Source: Ariolimax columbianus
Lineage: Eukaryota > Mollusca > Gastropoda > Stylommatophora > Arionidae
Length of the DNA: 64,000 nt
Direction: 5' to 3'
Assembly: GCA_036924085.1 (NCBI GenBank)
Contig: JAVGWX010000007.1
Span: forward strand, 98,419,141 to 98,483,140
Shown here: piece by piece, positions 10,501 to 23,044 of the stretch
Numbering within the stretch: position 1 is the stretch's first letter
How the letters are laid out: every line of letters begins with the position of its first letter
Notes under the pieces: model-generated
The model's input: only the letters and a program-made list of their open reading frames with translations
Told to the model about the DNA's origin: nothing
The model's database searches: none
Made by a program: the position numbers and the translations under genes

Positions 10501-13500
10501 AGAAGGATGACAGAAAGTGTGTTAGAGAAGTAAACCATTAACTGTCTTGGAGAAGGATGACAGAAAGTGTGTGAGAGAAGTAAACCATTAACTGCCTTAG
10601 AGAAGGATGACAGAAAGTGTGTGAGAGAAGTAAACCATTAACTGTCTTAGAGAAGGATGACCGAAAGTGTGTGAGAGAAGTAAACCATTAACTGTCTTAG
10701 AGAAGGATGACAGAAAGTGTGTGAGAGAAGTAAACCATTAACTGTCTTGGAGAAAGATGACATTAAGTGTGTGAGAGAAGTAAACCATTAACTGTCTTAG
10801 AGAAGGATGACCGAAAGTGTGTGAGAGAAGTAAACCATTAACTGTCTTAGAGAAGGATGACAGAAAGTGTGTTAGAGAAGTAAACCATTAACTGTCTTTG
10901 AGAAGGATGACAGAAAGTGTGTTAGAGAAGTAAACCATTAACTGTCTTAGAGAAGGATGACAGAAAGTGTGTTAGAGAAGTAAACCATTAACTGTCTTTG
11001 AGAAGGATGAAAGAAAGTGTGTTAGAGAAGTAAACCATTAACTGTCTTAGAGAAGGATGACAGAAAGTCTGTTAGAGAAGTAAACCATTAACTGTCTTAG
11101 AGAAGTAAACCATTAACTGTCTTAGAGAAGGATGACATTAAGTGTGTGAGAGAAGTAAACCATTAACTGTCTTAGAGAAGGATGACATTAAGTGTGTGAG
11201 AGAAGTAAACCCTTAACTGTCTTAGAGAAGGATGACATTAAGTGTGTGAGAGAAGTAAACCATTAACTGTCTTAGAGAAGGATGACAGAAAGTGTGTGAG
11301 AGAAGTAAACCATTAACTGTCTTAGAGAAGGATGACAGAAAGTGTGTTAGAGAAGGATGACATTAAGTGTGTGAGAGAAGTAAACCATTAACTGTCTTAG
11401 AGAAGGATGACATTAAGTGTGTGAGAGAAGTAAACCCTTAACTGTCTTAGAGAAGGATGACATTAAGTGTGTGAGAGAAGTAAACCATTAACTGTCTTAG
11501 AGAAGGATGACATTAAGTGTGTGAGAGAAGTAAACCCTTAACTGTCTTAGAGAAGGATGACATTAAGTGTGTGAGAGAAGTAAACCATTAACTGTCTTAG
11601 AGAAGGATGACATTAAGTGTGTGAGAGAAGTAAACCATTAACTGTCTAAGAGAAGGATGACATAAAGTGTGTGAGAGAAGTAAACCATTAACTGTCTTAG
11701 AGAAGGATGACATTAAGTGTGTGAGAGAAGTAAACCCTTAACTGTCTTAGAGAAGGATGACATTAAGTGTGTGAGAGAAGTAAACCATTAACTGTCTTAG
11801 AGAAGGATGACATTAAGTGTGTGAGAGAAGTAAACCCTTAACTGTCTTAGAGAAGGATGACATTAAGTGTGTGAGAGAAGTAAACCATTAACTGTCTTAG
11901 AGAAGGATGACATTAAGTGTGTGAGAGAAGTAAACCATTAACTGTCTTAGAGAAGGATGACATAAAGTGTGTGAGAGAAGTAAACCATTAACTGCCTTAG
12001 AGAAGGATGACAGAAAGTGTGTTAGAGAAGGATGACATTAAGTGTGTGAGAGAAGTAAACCATTAACTGTCTTAGAGAAGGATGACCGAAAGTGTGTGAG
12101 AGAAGTAAACCATTAACTGTCTTAGAGAAGGATGACCGAAAGTGTGTGAGAGAAGTAAACCATTAACTGTCTCAGAGAAGGATGACCGAAAGTGTGTGAG
12201 AGATGTAAACCATTAACTGTCTTAGAGAAGGATGACCGAAAGTGTGTGAGAGAAGTAAACCATTAACTGTCTCAGAGAAGGATGACCGAAAGTGTGTGAG
12301 AGAAGTAAACCATTAACTGTCTTAGAGAAGGATGACCGAAAGTGTGTGAGAGAAGTAAACCATTAACTGTCTTAGAGAAGGATGACAGAAAGTGTGTGAG
12401 AGAAGTAAACCATTAACTGTCTTAGAGAAGGATGACAGAAAGTATGTTAGAGAAGGATGACATTAAGTGTGTGAGAGAAGTAAACCATTAACTGTCTTAG
12501 AGAAGCATGACATTAAGTGTGTGAGAGAAGTAAACCCTTAACTGTCTTAGAGAAGGATGACATTAAGTGTGTGAGAGAAGTAAACCATTAACTGTCTTAG
12601 AGAAGGATGACATTAAGTGTGTGAGAGAAGTAAACTCTTAACTGTCTTAGAGAAGGATGACATTAAGTGTGTGAGAGAAGTAAACCATTAACTGTCTTAG
12701 AGAAGGATGACATTAAGTGTGTGAGAGAAGTAAACCATTAACTGTCTCAGAGAAGGATGACCGAAAGTGTGTGAGAGAAGTAAACCATTAACTGTCTTAG
12801 AGAAGGATGACCGAAAGTGTGTGAGAGAAGTAAACCATTAACTGTCTTAGAGAAGGATGACAGAAAGTGTGTGAGAGAAGTAAACCATTAACTGTCTTAG
12901 AGAAGGATGACAGAAAGTATGTTAGAGAAGGATGACATTAAGTGTGTGAGAGAAGTAAACCATTAACTGTCTTAGAGAAGGATGACATTAAGTGTGTGAG
13001 AGAAGTAAACCCTTAACTGTCTTAGAGAAGGATGACATTAAGTGTGTGAGAGAAGTAAACCATTAACTGTCTTAGAGAAGGATGACATTAAGTGTGTGAG
13101 AGAAGTAAACTCTTAACTGTCTTAGAGAAGGATGACATTAAGTGTGTGAGAGAAGTAAACCATTAACTGTCTTAGAGAAGGATGACATTAAGTGTGTGAG
13201 AGAAGTAAACCATTAACTGTCTTAGAGAAGGATGACATAAAGTGTGTGAGAGAAGTAAACCATTAACTGTCTTAGAGAAGGATGACATTAAGTGTGTGAG
13301 AGAAGTAAACCATTAACTGTCTTAGAGAAGGATGACATTAAGTGTGTGAGAGAAGTAAACCCTTAACTGTCTTAGAGAAGGATGACATTAAGTGTGTGAG
13401 AGAAGTAAACCATTAACTGTCTTAGAGAAGGATGACAGAAAGTGTGTGAGAGAAGTAAACCATTAACTGTCTTAGAGAAGGATGACAGAAAGTGTGTTAG

Positions 13501-14250
13501 AGAAGGATGACATTAAGTGTGTGAGAGAAGTAAACCATTAACTGTCTTAGAGAAGGATGACATTAAGTGTGTGAGAGAAGTAAACCCTTAACTGTCTTAG
13601 AGAAGGATGACATTAAGTGTGTGAGAGAAGTAAACCATTAACTGTCTTAGAGAAGGATGACATTAAGTGTGTGAGAGAAGTAAACCCTTAACTGTCTTAG
13701 AGAAGGATGACATTAAGTGTGTGAGAGAAGTAAACCATTAACTGTCTTAGAGAAGGATGACATTAAGTGTGTGAGAGAAGTAAACCATTAACTGTCTAAG
13801 AGAAGGATGACATAAAGTGTGTGAGAGAAGTAAACCATTAACTGTCTTAGAGAAGGATGACATTAAGTGTGTGAGAGAAGTAAACCCTTAACTGTCTTAG
13901 AGAAGGATGACATTAAGTGTGTGAGAGAAGTAAACCATTAACTGTCTTAGAGAAGGATGACATTAAGTGTGTGAGAGAAGTAAACCCTTAACTGTCTTAG
14001 AGAAGGATGACATTAAGTGTGTGAGAGAAGTAAACCATTAACTGTCTTAGAGAAGGATGACATTAAGTGTGTGAGAGAAGTAAACCATTAACTGTCTTAG
14101 AGAAGGATGACATAAAGTGTGTGAGAGAAGTAAACCATTAACTGCCTTAGAGAAGGATGACAGAAAGTGTGTTAGAGAAGGATGACATTAAGTGTGTGAG
14201 AGAAGTAAACCATTAACTGTCTTAGAGAAGGATGACCGAAAGTGTGTGAG
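7560..14250. repeat. First copy of a 6734-bp higher-order block
   Basis: Rare variants recur exactly 6734 bp downstream: GAGAATTAACTG at 7791/14525 and 10183/16917, the TGTAAACC variant at 9337/16071 and 12204/18938. The match starts near 7560/14294 and ends near 14250/20984. I noticed one substitution in the compared stretches (11915 against 18649). Confidence 0.85.
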
Positions 14251-14293
14251 AGATGTAAACCATTAACTGCCTTAGAGAAGGATGACAGAAAGT

Positions 14294-17200
14294 GTGTGAG
14301 AGAAGTAAACCATTAACTGTCTTAGAGAAGGATGACATTAAGTGTGTGAGAGAAGTAAACCATTAACTGTCTTAGAGAAGGATGACATTAAGTGTGTGAG
14401 AGAAGTAAACCATTAACTGTCTTAGAGAAGGATGACAGAAAGTGTGTGAGAGAAGTAAACCATTAACTGTCTTAGAGAAGGATAACATTAACTGTGTGAG
14501 AGAAGTAAACCATTAACTGTCTTTGAGAATTAACTGTCTTACAGAAGGATGACATTAAGTGTGTGAGAGAAGTAAACCATTAACTGTCTTTGAGAAGAAT
14601 GACATTAAGTGTGTGAGAGAAGTAAACCATTAACTGTCTTGGAGAAGGATGACATTAAGTGTGTGAGAGAAGTAAACCATTAACTGTCTTAGAGAACGAT
14701 AACATTAACTGTGTGAGAGAAGTAAACCCTTAACTGTCTTAGAGAAGGATAACATTAACTGTGTTAGAGAAGTAAACCATTAACTGTCTTAGAGAAGGAT
14801 GATCGAAAGTGTGTGAGAGAAGTAAACCATTAACTGTCTTTGAGAAGGATGACAGAAAGTGTGTTAGAGAAGTAAACCATTAACTGTCTTGGAGAAAGAT
14901 GACAGAAAGTGTGTGAGAGAAGTAAACCATTAACTGCCTTAGAGAAGGATGACAGAAAGTGTGTGAGAGAAGTAAACCATTAACTGTCTTAGAGAAGGAT
15001 GACCGAAAGTGTGTGAGAGAAGTAAACCATTAACTGTCTTAGAGAAGGATGACAGAAAGTGTGTGAGAGAAGTAAACCATTAACTGTCTTGGAGAAAGAT
15101 GACATTAAGTGTGTGAGAGAAGTAAACCATTAACTGTCTTAGAGAAGGATGACCGAAAGTGTGTGAGAGAAGTAAACCATTAACTGTCTTAGAGAAGGAT
15201 GACAGAAAGTGTGTTAGAGAAGTAAACCATTAACTGTCTTTGAGAAGGATGACAGAAAGTGTGTTAGAGAAGTAAACCATTAACTGTCTTAGAGAAGGAT
15301 GACAGAAAGTGTGTTAGAGAAGTAAACCATTAACTGTCTTTGAGAAGGATGAAAGAAAGTGTGTTAGAGAAGTAAACCATTAACTGTCTTAGAGAAGGAT
15401 GACAGAAAGTCTGTTAGAGAAGTAAACCATTAACTGTCTTAGAGAAGTAAACCATTAACTGTCTTAGAGAAGGATGACATTAAGTGTGTGAGAGAAGTAA
15501 ACCATTAACTGTCTTAGAGAAGGATGACATTAAGTGTGTGAGAGAAGTAAACCCTTAACTGTCTTAGAGAAGGATGACATTAAGTGTGTGAGAGAAGTAA
15601 ACCATTAACTGTCTTAGAGAAGGATGGCAGAAAGTGTGTGAGAGAAGTAAACCATTAACTGTCTTAGAGAAGGATGACAGAAAGTGTGTTAGAGAAGGAT
15701 GACATTAAGTGTGTGAGAGAAGTAAACCATTAACTGTCTTAGAGAAGGATGACATTAAGTGTGTGAGAGAAGTAAACCCTTAACTGTCTTAGAGAAGGAT
15801 GACATTAAGTGTGTGAGAGAAGTAAACCATTAACTGTCTTAGAGAAGGATGACATTAAGTGTGTGAGAGAAGTAAACCCTTAACTGTCTTAGAGAAGGAT
15901 GACATTAAGTGTGTGAGAGAAGTAAACCATTAACTGTCTTAGAGAAGGATGACATTAAGTGTGTGAGAGAAGTAAACCATTAACTGTCTTAGAGAAGGAT
16001 GACATAAAGTGTGTTAGAGAAGTAAACCATTAACTGTCTTGGAGAAGGATGACCGAAAGTGTGTGAGAGATGTAAACCATTAACTGCCTTAGAGAAGGAT
16101 GACAGAAAGTGTGTGAGAGAAGTAAACCATTAACTGTCTTAGAGAAGGATGACCGAAAGTGTGTGAGAGAAGTAAACCATTAACTGTCTTAGAGAAGGAT
16201 GACAGAAAGTGTGTAAGAGAAGTAAACCATTAACTGTCTTGGAGAAGGATGACATTAAGTGTGTGAGAGAAGTAAACCATTAACTGTCTTAGAGAAGGAT
16301 GACCGAAAGTGTGTGAGAGAAGTAAACCATTAACTGTCTTAGAGAAGGATGACAGAAAGTGTGTTAGAGAAGTAAACCATTAACTGTCTTTGAGAAGGAT
16401 GACAGAAAGTGTGTTAGAGAAGTAAACCATTAACTGTCTTAGAGAAGGATGACAGAAAGTGTGTTAGAGAAGTAAACCATTAACTGTCTTTGAGAAGGAT
16501 GAAAGAAAGTGTGTTAGAGAAGTAAACCATTAACTGTCTTAGAGAAGGATGACAGAAAGTCTGTTAGAGAAGTAAACCATTAACTGTCTTAGAGAAGTAA
16601 ACCATTAACTGTCTTAGAGAAGGATGACATTAAGTGTGTGAGAGAAGTAAAACATTAACTGTCGTAGAGAAGGATGACATTAAGTGTGTGAGAGAAGTAA
16701 ACCCTTAACTGTCTTAGAGAAGGATGACATTAAGTGTGTGAGAGAAGTAAACCATTAACTGTCTTAGAGAAGGATGACATTAAGTGTGTGAGAGAAGTAA
16801 ACCATTAACTGTCTTAGAGAAGGATGACAGAAAGTGTGAGAGAGAAGTAAACCATTAACTGTCTTAGAGAAGGATAACATTAACTGTGTGAGAGAAGTAA
16901 ACCATTAACTGTCTTTGAGAATTAACTGTCTTACAGAAGGATGACATTAAGTGTGTGAGAGAAGTAAACCATTAACTGTCTTTGAGAAGAATGACATTAA
17001 GTGTGTGAGAGAAGTAAACCATTAACTGTCTTGGAGAAGGATGACATTAAGTGTGTGAGAGAAGTAAACCATTAACTGTCTTAGAGAACGATAACATTAA
17101 CTGTGTGAGAGAAGTAAACCCTTAACTGTCTTAGAGAAGGATAACATTAACTGTGTTAGAGAAGTAAACCATTACTTGTCTTAGAGAAGGATGATCGAAA

Positions 17201-20200
17201 GTGTGTGAGAGAAGTAAACCATTAACTGTCTTTGAGAAGGATGACAGAAAGTGTGTTAGAGAAGTAAACCATTAACTGTCTTGGAGAAGGATGACAGAAA
17301 GTGTGTGAGAGAAGTAAACCATTAACTGCCTTAGAGAAGGATGACAGAAAGTGTGTGAGAGAAGTAAACCATTAACTGTCTTAGAGAAGGATGACCGAAA
17401 GTGTGTGAGAGAAGTAAACCATTAACTGTCTTAGAGAAGGATGACAGAAAGTGTGTGAGAGAAGTAAACCATTAACTGTCTTGGAGAAAGATGACATTAA
17501 GTGTGTGAGAGAAGTAAACCATTAACTGTCTTAGAGAAGGATGACCGAAAGTGTGTGAGAGAAGTAAACCATTAACTGTCTTAGAGAAGGATGACAGAAA
17601 GTGTGTTAGAGAAGTAAACCATTAACTGTCTTTGAGAAGGATGACAGAAAGTGTGTTAGAGAAGTAAACCATTAACTGTCTTAGAGAAGGATGACAGAAA
17701 GTGTGTTAGAGAAGTAAACCATTAACTGTCTTTGAGAAGGATGAAAGAAAGTGTGTTAGAGAAGTAAACCATTAACTGTCTTAGAGAAGGATGACAGAAA
17801 GTCTGTTAGAGAAGTAAACCATTAACTGTCTTAGAGAAGTAAACCATTAACTGTCTTAGAGAAGGATGACATTAAGTGTGTGAGAGAAGTAAACCATTAA
17901 CTGTCTTAGAGAAGGATGACATTAAGTGTGTGAGAGAAGTAAACCCTTAACTGTCTTAGAGAAGGATGACATTAAGTGTGTGAGAGAAGTAAACCATTAA
18001 CTGTCTTAGAGAAGGATGACAGAAAGTGTGTGAGAGAAGTAAACCATTAACTGTCTTAGAGAAGGATGACAGAAAGTGTGTTAGAGAAGGATGACATTAA
18101 GTGTGTGAGAGAAGTAAACCATTAACTGTCTTAGAGAAGGATGACATTAAGTGTGTGAGAGAAGTAAACCCTTAACTGTCTTAGAGAAGGATGACATTAA
18201 GTGTGTGAGAGAAGTAAACCATTAACTGTCTTAGAGAAGGATGACATTAAGTGTGTGAGAGAAGTAAACCCTTAACTGTCTTAGAGAAGGATGACATTAA
18301 GTGTGTGAGAGAAGTAAACCATTAACTGTCTTAGAGAAGGATGACATTAAGTGTGTGAGAGAAGTAAACCATTAACTGTCTAAGAGAAGGATGACATAAA
18401 GTGTGTGAGAGAAGTAAACCATTAACTGTCTTAGAGAAGGATGACATTAAGTGTGTGAGAGAAGTAAACCCTTAACTGTCTTAGAGAAGGATGACATTAA
18501 GTGTGTGAGAGAAGTAAACCATTAACTGTCTTAGAGAAGGATGACATTAAGTGTGTGAGAGAAGTAAACCCTTAACTGTCTTAGAGAAGGATGACATTAA
18601 GTGTGTGAGAGAAGTAAACCATTAACTGTCTTAGAGAAGGATGACATTAAGTGTGAGAGAGAAGTAAACCATTAACTGTCTTAGAGAAGGATGACATAAA
18701 GTGTGTGAGAGAAGTAAACCATTAACTGCCTTAGAGAAGGATGACAGAAAGTGTGTTAGAGAAGGATGACATTAAGTGTGTGAGAGAAGTAAACCATTAA
18801 CTGTCTTAGAGAAGGATGACCGAAAGTGTGTGAGAGAAGTAAACCATTAACTGTCTTAGAGAAGGATGACCGAAAGTGTGTGAGAGAAGTAAACCATTAA
18901 CTGTCTCAGAGAAGGATGACCGAAAGTGTGTGAGAGATGTAAACCATTAACTGTCTTAGAGAAGGATGACCGAAAGTGTGTGAGAGAAGTAAACCATTAA
19001 CTGTCTCAGAGAAGGATGACCGAAAGTGTGTGAGAGAAGTAAACCATTAACTGTCTTAGAGAAGGATGACCGAAAGTGTGTGAGAGAAGTAAACCATTAA
19101 CTGTCTTAGAGAAGGATGACAGAAAGTGTGTGAGAGAAGTAAACCATTAACTGTCTTAGAGAAGGATGACAGAAAGTATGTTAGAGAAGGATGACATTAA
19201 GTGTGTGAGAGAAGTAAACCATTAACTGTCTTAGAGAAGCATGACATTAAGTGTGTGAGAGAAGTAAACCCTTAACTGTCTTAGAGAAGGATGACATTAA
19301 GTGTGTGAGAGAAGTAAACCATTAACTGTCTTAGAGAAGGATGACATTAAGTGTGTGAGAGAAGTAAACTCTTAACTGTCTTAGAGAAGGATGACATTAA
19401 GTGTGTGAGAGAAGTAAACCATTAACTGTCTTAGAGAAGGATGACATTAAGTGTGTGAGAGAAGTAAACCATTAACTGTCTCAGAGAAGGATGACCGAAA
19501 GTGTGTGAGAGAAGTAAACCATTAACTGTCTTAGAGAAGGATGACCGAAAGTGTGTGAGAGAAGTAAACCATTAACTGTCTTAGAGAAGGATGACAGAAA
19601 GTGTGTGAGAGAAGTAAACCATTAACTGTCTTAGAGAAGGATGACAGAAAGTATGTTAGAGAAGGATGACATTAAGTGTGTGAGAGAAGTAAACCATTAA
19701 CTGTCTTAGAGAAGGATGACATTAAGTGTGTGAGAGAAGTAAACCCTTAACTGTCTTAGAGAAGGATGACATTAAGTGTGTGAGAGAAGTAAACCATTAA
19801 CTGTCTTAGAGAAGGATGACATTAAGTGTGTGAGAGAAGTAAACTCTTAACTGTCTTAGAGAAGGATGACATTAAGTGTGTGAGAGAAGTAAACCATTAA
19901 CTGTCTTAGAGAAGGATGACATTAAGTGTGTGAGAGAAGTAAACCATTAACTGTCTTAGAGAAGGATGACATAAAGTGTGTGAGAGAAGTAAACCATTAA
20001 CTGTCTTAGAGAAGGATGACATTAAGTGTGTGAGAGAAGTAAACCATTAACTGTCTTAGAGAAGGATGACATTAAGTGTGTGAGAGAAGTAAACCCTTAA
20101 CTGTCTTAGAGAAGGATGACATTAAGTGTGTGAGAGAAGTAAACCATTAACTGTCTTAGAGAAGGATGACAGAAAGTGTGTGAGAGAAGTAAACCATTAA

Positions 20201-20984
20201 CTGTCTTAGAGAAGGATGACAGAAAGTGTGTTAGAGAAGGATGACATTAAGTGTGTGAGAGAAGTAAACCATTAACTGTCTTAGAGAAGGATGACATTAA
20301 GTGTGTGAGAGAAGTAAACCCTTAACTGTCTTAGAGAAGGATGACATTAAGTGTGTGAGAGAAGTAAACCATTAACTGTCTTAGAGAAGGATGACATTAA
20401 GTGTGTGAGAGAAGTAAACCCTTAACTGTCTTAGAGAAGGATGACATTAAGTGTGTGAGAGAAGTAAACCATTAACTGTCTTAGAGAAGGATGACATTAA
20501 GTGTGTGAGAGAAGTAAACCATTAACTGTCTAAGAGAAGGATGACATAAAGTGTGTGAGAGAAGTAAACCATTAACTGTCTTAGAGAAGGATGACATTAA
20601 GTGTGTGAGAGAAGTAAACCCTTAACTGTCTTAGAGAAGGATGACATTAAGTGTGTGAGAGAAGTAAACCATTAACTGTCTTAGAGAAGGATGACATTAA
20701 GTGTGTGAGAGAAGTAAACCCTTAACTGTCTTAGAGAAGGATGACATTAAGTGTGTGAGAGAAGTAAACCATTAACTGTCTTAGAGAAGGATGACATTAA
20801 GTGTGTGAGAGAAGTAAACCATTAACTGTCTTAGAGAAGGATGACATAAAGTGTGTGAGAGAAGTAAACCATTAACTGCCTTAGAGAAGGATGACAGAAA
20901 GTGTGTTAGAGAAGGATGACATTAAGTGTGTGAGAGAAGTAAACCATTAACTGTCTTAGAGAAGGATGACCGAAAGTGTGTGAG
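14294..20984. repeat. Second copy of the 6734-bp higher-order block
   Basis: Nearly identical to 7560-14250. Beyond 20984 the order of variant units no longer matches, so this is a two-copy tandem duplication, not a continuing series. Its near identity means either a recent event or an assembly collapse or expansion error. Confidence 0.82.
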
Positions 20985-23044
20985 AGAAGTAAACCATTAA
21001 CTGTCTTAGAGAAGGATGACCGAAAGTGTGTGAGAGAAGTAAACCATTAACTGTCTCAGAGAAGGATGACCGAAAGTGTGTGAGAGATGTAAACCATTAA
21101 CTGTCTTAGAGAAGGATGACCGAAAGTGTGTGAGAGAAGTAAACCATTAACTGTCTCAGAGAAGGATGACCGAAAGTGTGTGAGAGAAGTAAACCATTAA
21201 CTGTCTTAGAGAAGGATGACCGAAAGTGTGTGAGAGAAGTAAACCATTAACTGTCTTAGAGAAGGATGACAGAAAGTGTGTGAGAGAAGTAAACCATTAA
21301 CTGTCTTAGAGAAGGATGACAGAAAGTATGTTAGAGAAGGATGACATTAAGTGTGTGAGAGAAGTAAACCATTAACTGTCTTAGAGAAGGATGACATTAA
21401 GTGTGTGAGAGAAGTAAACCCTTAACTGTCTTAGAGAAGGATGACATTAAGTGTGTGAGAGAAGTAAACCATTAACTGTCTTAGAGAAGGATGACATTAA
21501 GTGTGTGAGAGAAGTAAACTCTTAACTGTCTTAGAGAAGGATGACATTAAGTGTGTGAGAGAAGTAAACCATTAACTGTCTTAGAGAAGGATGACATTAA
21601 GTGTGTGAGAGAAGTAAACCATTAACTGTCTCAGAGAAGGATGACCGAAAGTGTGTGAGAGAAGTAAACCATTAACTGTCTTAGAGAAGGATGACCGAAA
21701 GTGTGTGAGAGAAGTAAACCATTAACTGTCTTAGAGAAGGATGACAGAAAGTGTGTGAGAGAAGTAAACCATTAACTGTCTTAGAGAAGGATGACAGAAA
21801 GTATGTTAGAGAAGGATGACATTAAGTGTGTGAGAGAAGTAAACCATTAACTGTCTTAGAGAAGGATGACATTAAGTGTGTGAGAGAAGTAAACCCTTAA
21901 CTGTCTTAGAGAAGGATGACATTAAGTGTGTGAGAGAAGTAAACCATTAACTGTCTTAGAGAAGGATGACATTAAGTGTGTGAGAGAAGTAAACTCTTAA
22001 CTGTCTTAGAGAAGGATGACATTAAGTGTGTGAGAGAAGTAAACCATTAACTGTCTTAGAGAAGGATGACATTAAGTGTGTGAGAGAAGTAAACCATTAA
22101 CTGTCTTAGAGAAGGATGACATAAAGTGTGTGAGAGAAGTAAACCATTAACTGTCTTAGAGAAGGATGACATTAAGTGTGTGAGAGAAGTAAACCCTTAA
22201 CTGTCTTAGAGAAGGATGACATTAAGTGTGTGAGAGAAGTAAACCATTAACTGTCTTAGAGAAGGATGACATTAAGTGTGTGAGAGAAGTAAACCCTTAA
22301 CTGTCTTAGAGAAGGATGACATTAAGTGTGTGAGAGAAGTAAACCATTAACTGTCTTAGAGAAGGATGACATAAAGTGTGTGAGAGAAGTAAACCATTAA
22401 CTGCCTTAGAGAAGGATGACAGAAAGTGTGTTAGAGAAGGATGACATTAAGTGTGTGAGAGAAGTAAACCCTTAACTGTCTTAGAGAAGGATGACATTAA
22501 GTGTGTGAGAGAAGTAAACCATTAACTGTCTTAGAGAAGGATGACATTAAGTGTGTGAGAGAAGTAAACCATTAACTGTCTCAGAGAAGGATGACCGAAA
22601 GTGTGTGAGAGATGTAAACCATTAACTGTCTTAGAGAAGGATGACCGAAAGTGTGTGAGAGAAGTAAACCATTAACTGTCTTAGAGAAGGATGACCGAAA
22701 GTGTGTGAGAGAAGTAAACCATTAACTGTCTCAGAGAAGGATGACCGAAAGTGTGTGAGAGATGTAAACCATTAACTGTCTTAGAGAAGGATGACCGAAA
22801 GTGTGTGAGAGAAGTAAACCATTAACTGTCTCAGAGAAGGATGACCGAAAGTGTGTGAGAGAAGTAAACCATTAACTGTCTTAGAGAAGGATGACCGAAA
22901 GTGTGTGAGAGAAGTAAACCATTAACTGTCTTAGAGAAGGATGACAGAAAGTGTGTGAGAGAAGGATGACATAAAGTGGCTTAGAGAAAAGTGACATCAA
23001 ATATCTTAGAGAAGTAAACCAATAACTGTGTTACAGAAGTCAAC

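Larger units (their letters stand above)
6399..22975. repeat. 16.6-kb satellite with 50-bp dimer unit and higher-order structure
   Basis: About 330 tandem copies of a 50-bp unit. Each unit is two related 25-bp halves: one containing GTAAACCATTAACTGTCTTA, the other GGATGACATTAAGTGTGTGA. Both end GAGAA and agree at roughly two thirds of positions. Variant units (CCGAAAG, CAGAAAG, ACATTAAG, TTTGAG, TCAGAG, ATGTAAACC) occur in a repeated order, which defines longer blocks. No open frame of note lies inside. A centromeric or heterochromatic role is possible but not shown by sequence alone. Confidence 0.97.

Noticed and set aside
6399..22975. CRISPR-like regular repeats
   Set aside because: Unit halves are related to each other and there are no unique spacers. 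The setting is a eukaryotic genome. It is an ordinary satellite.
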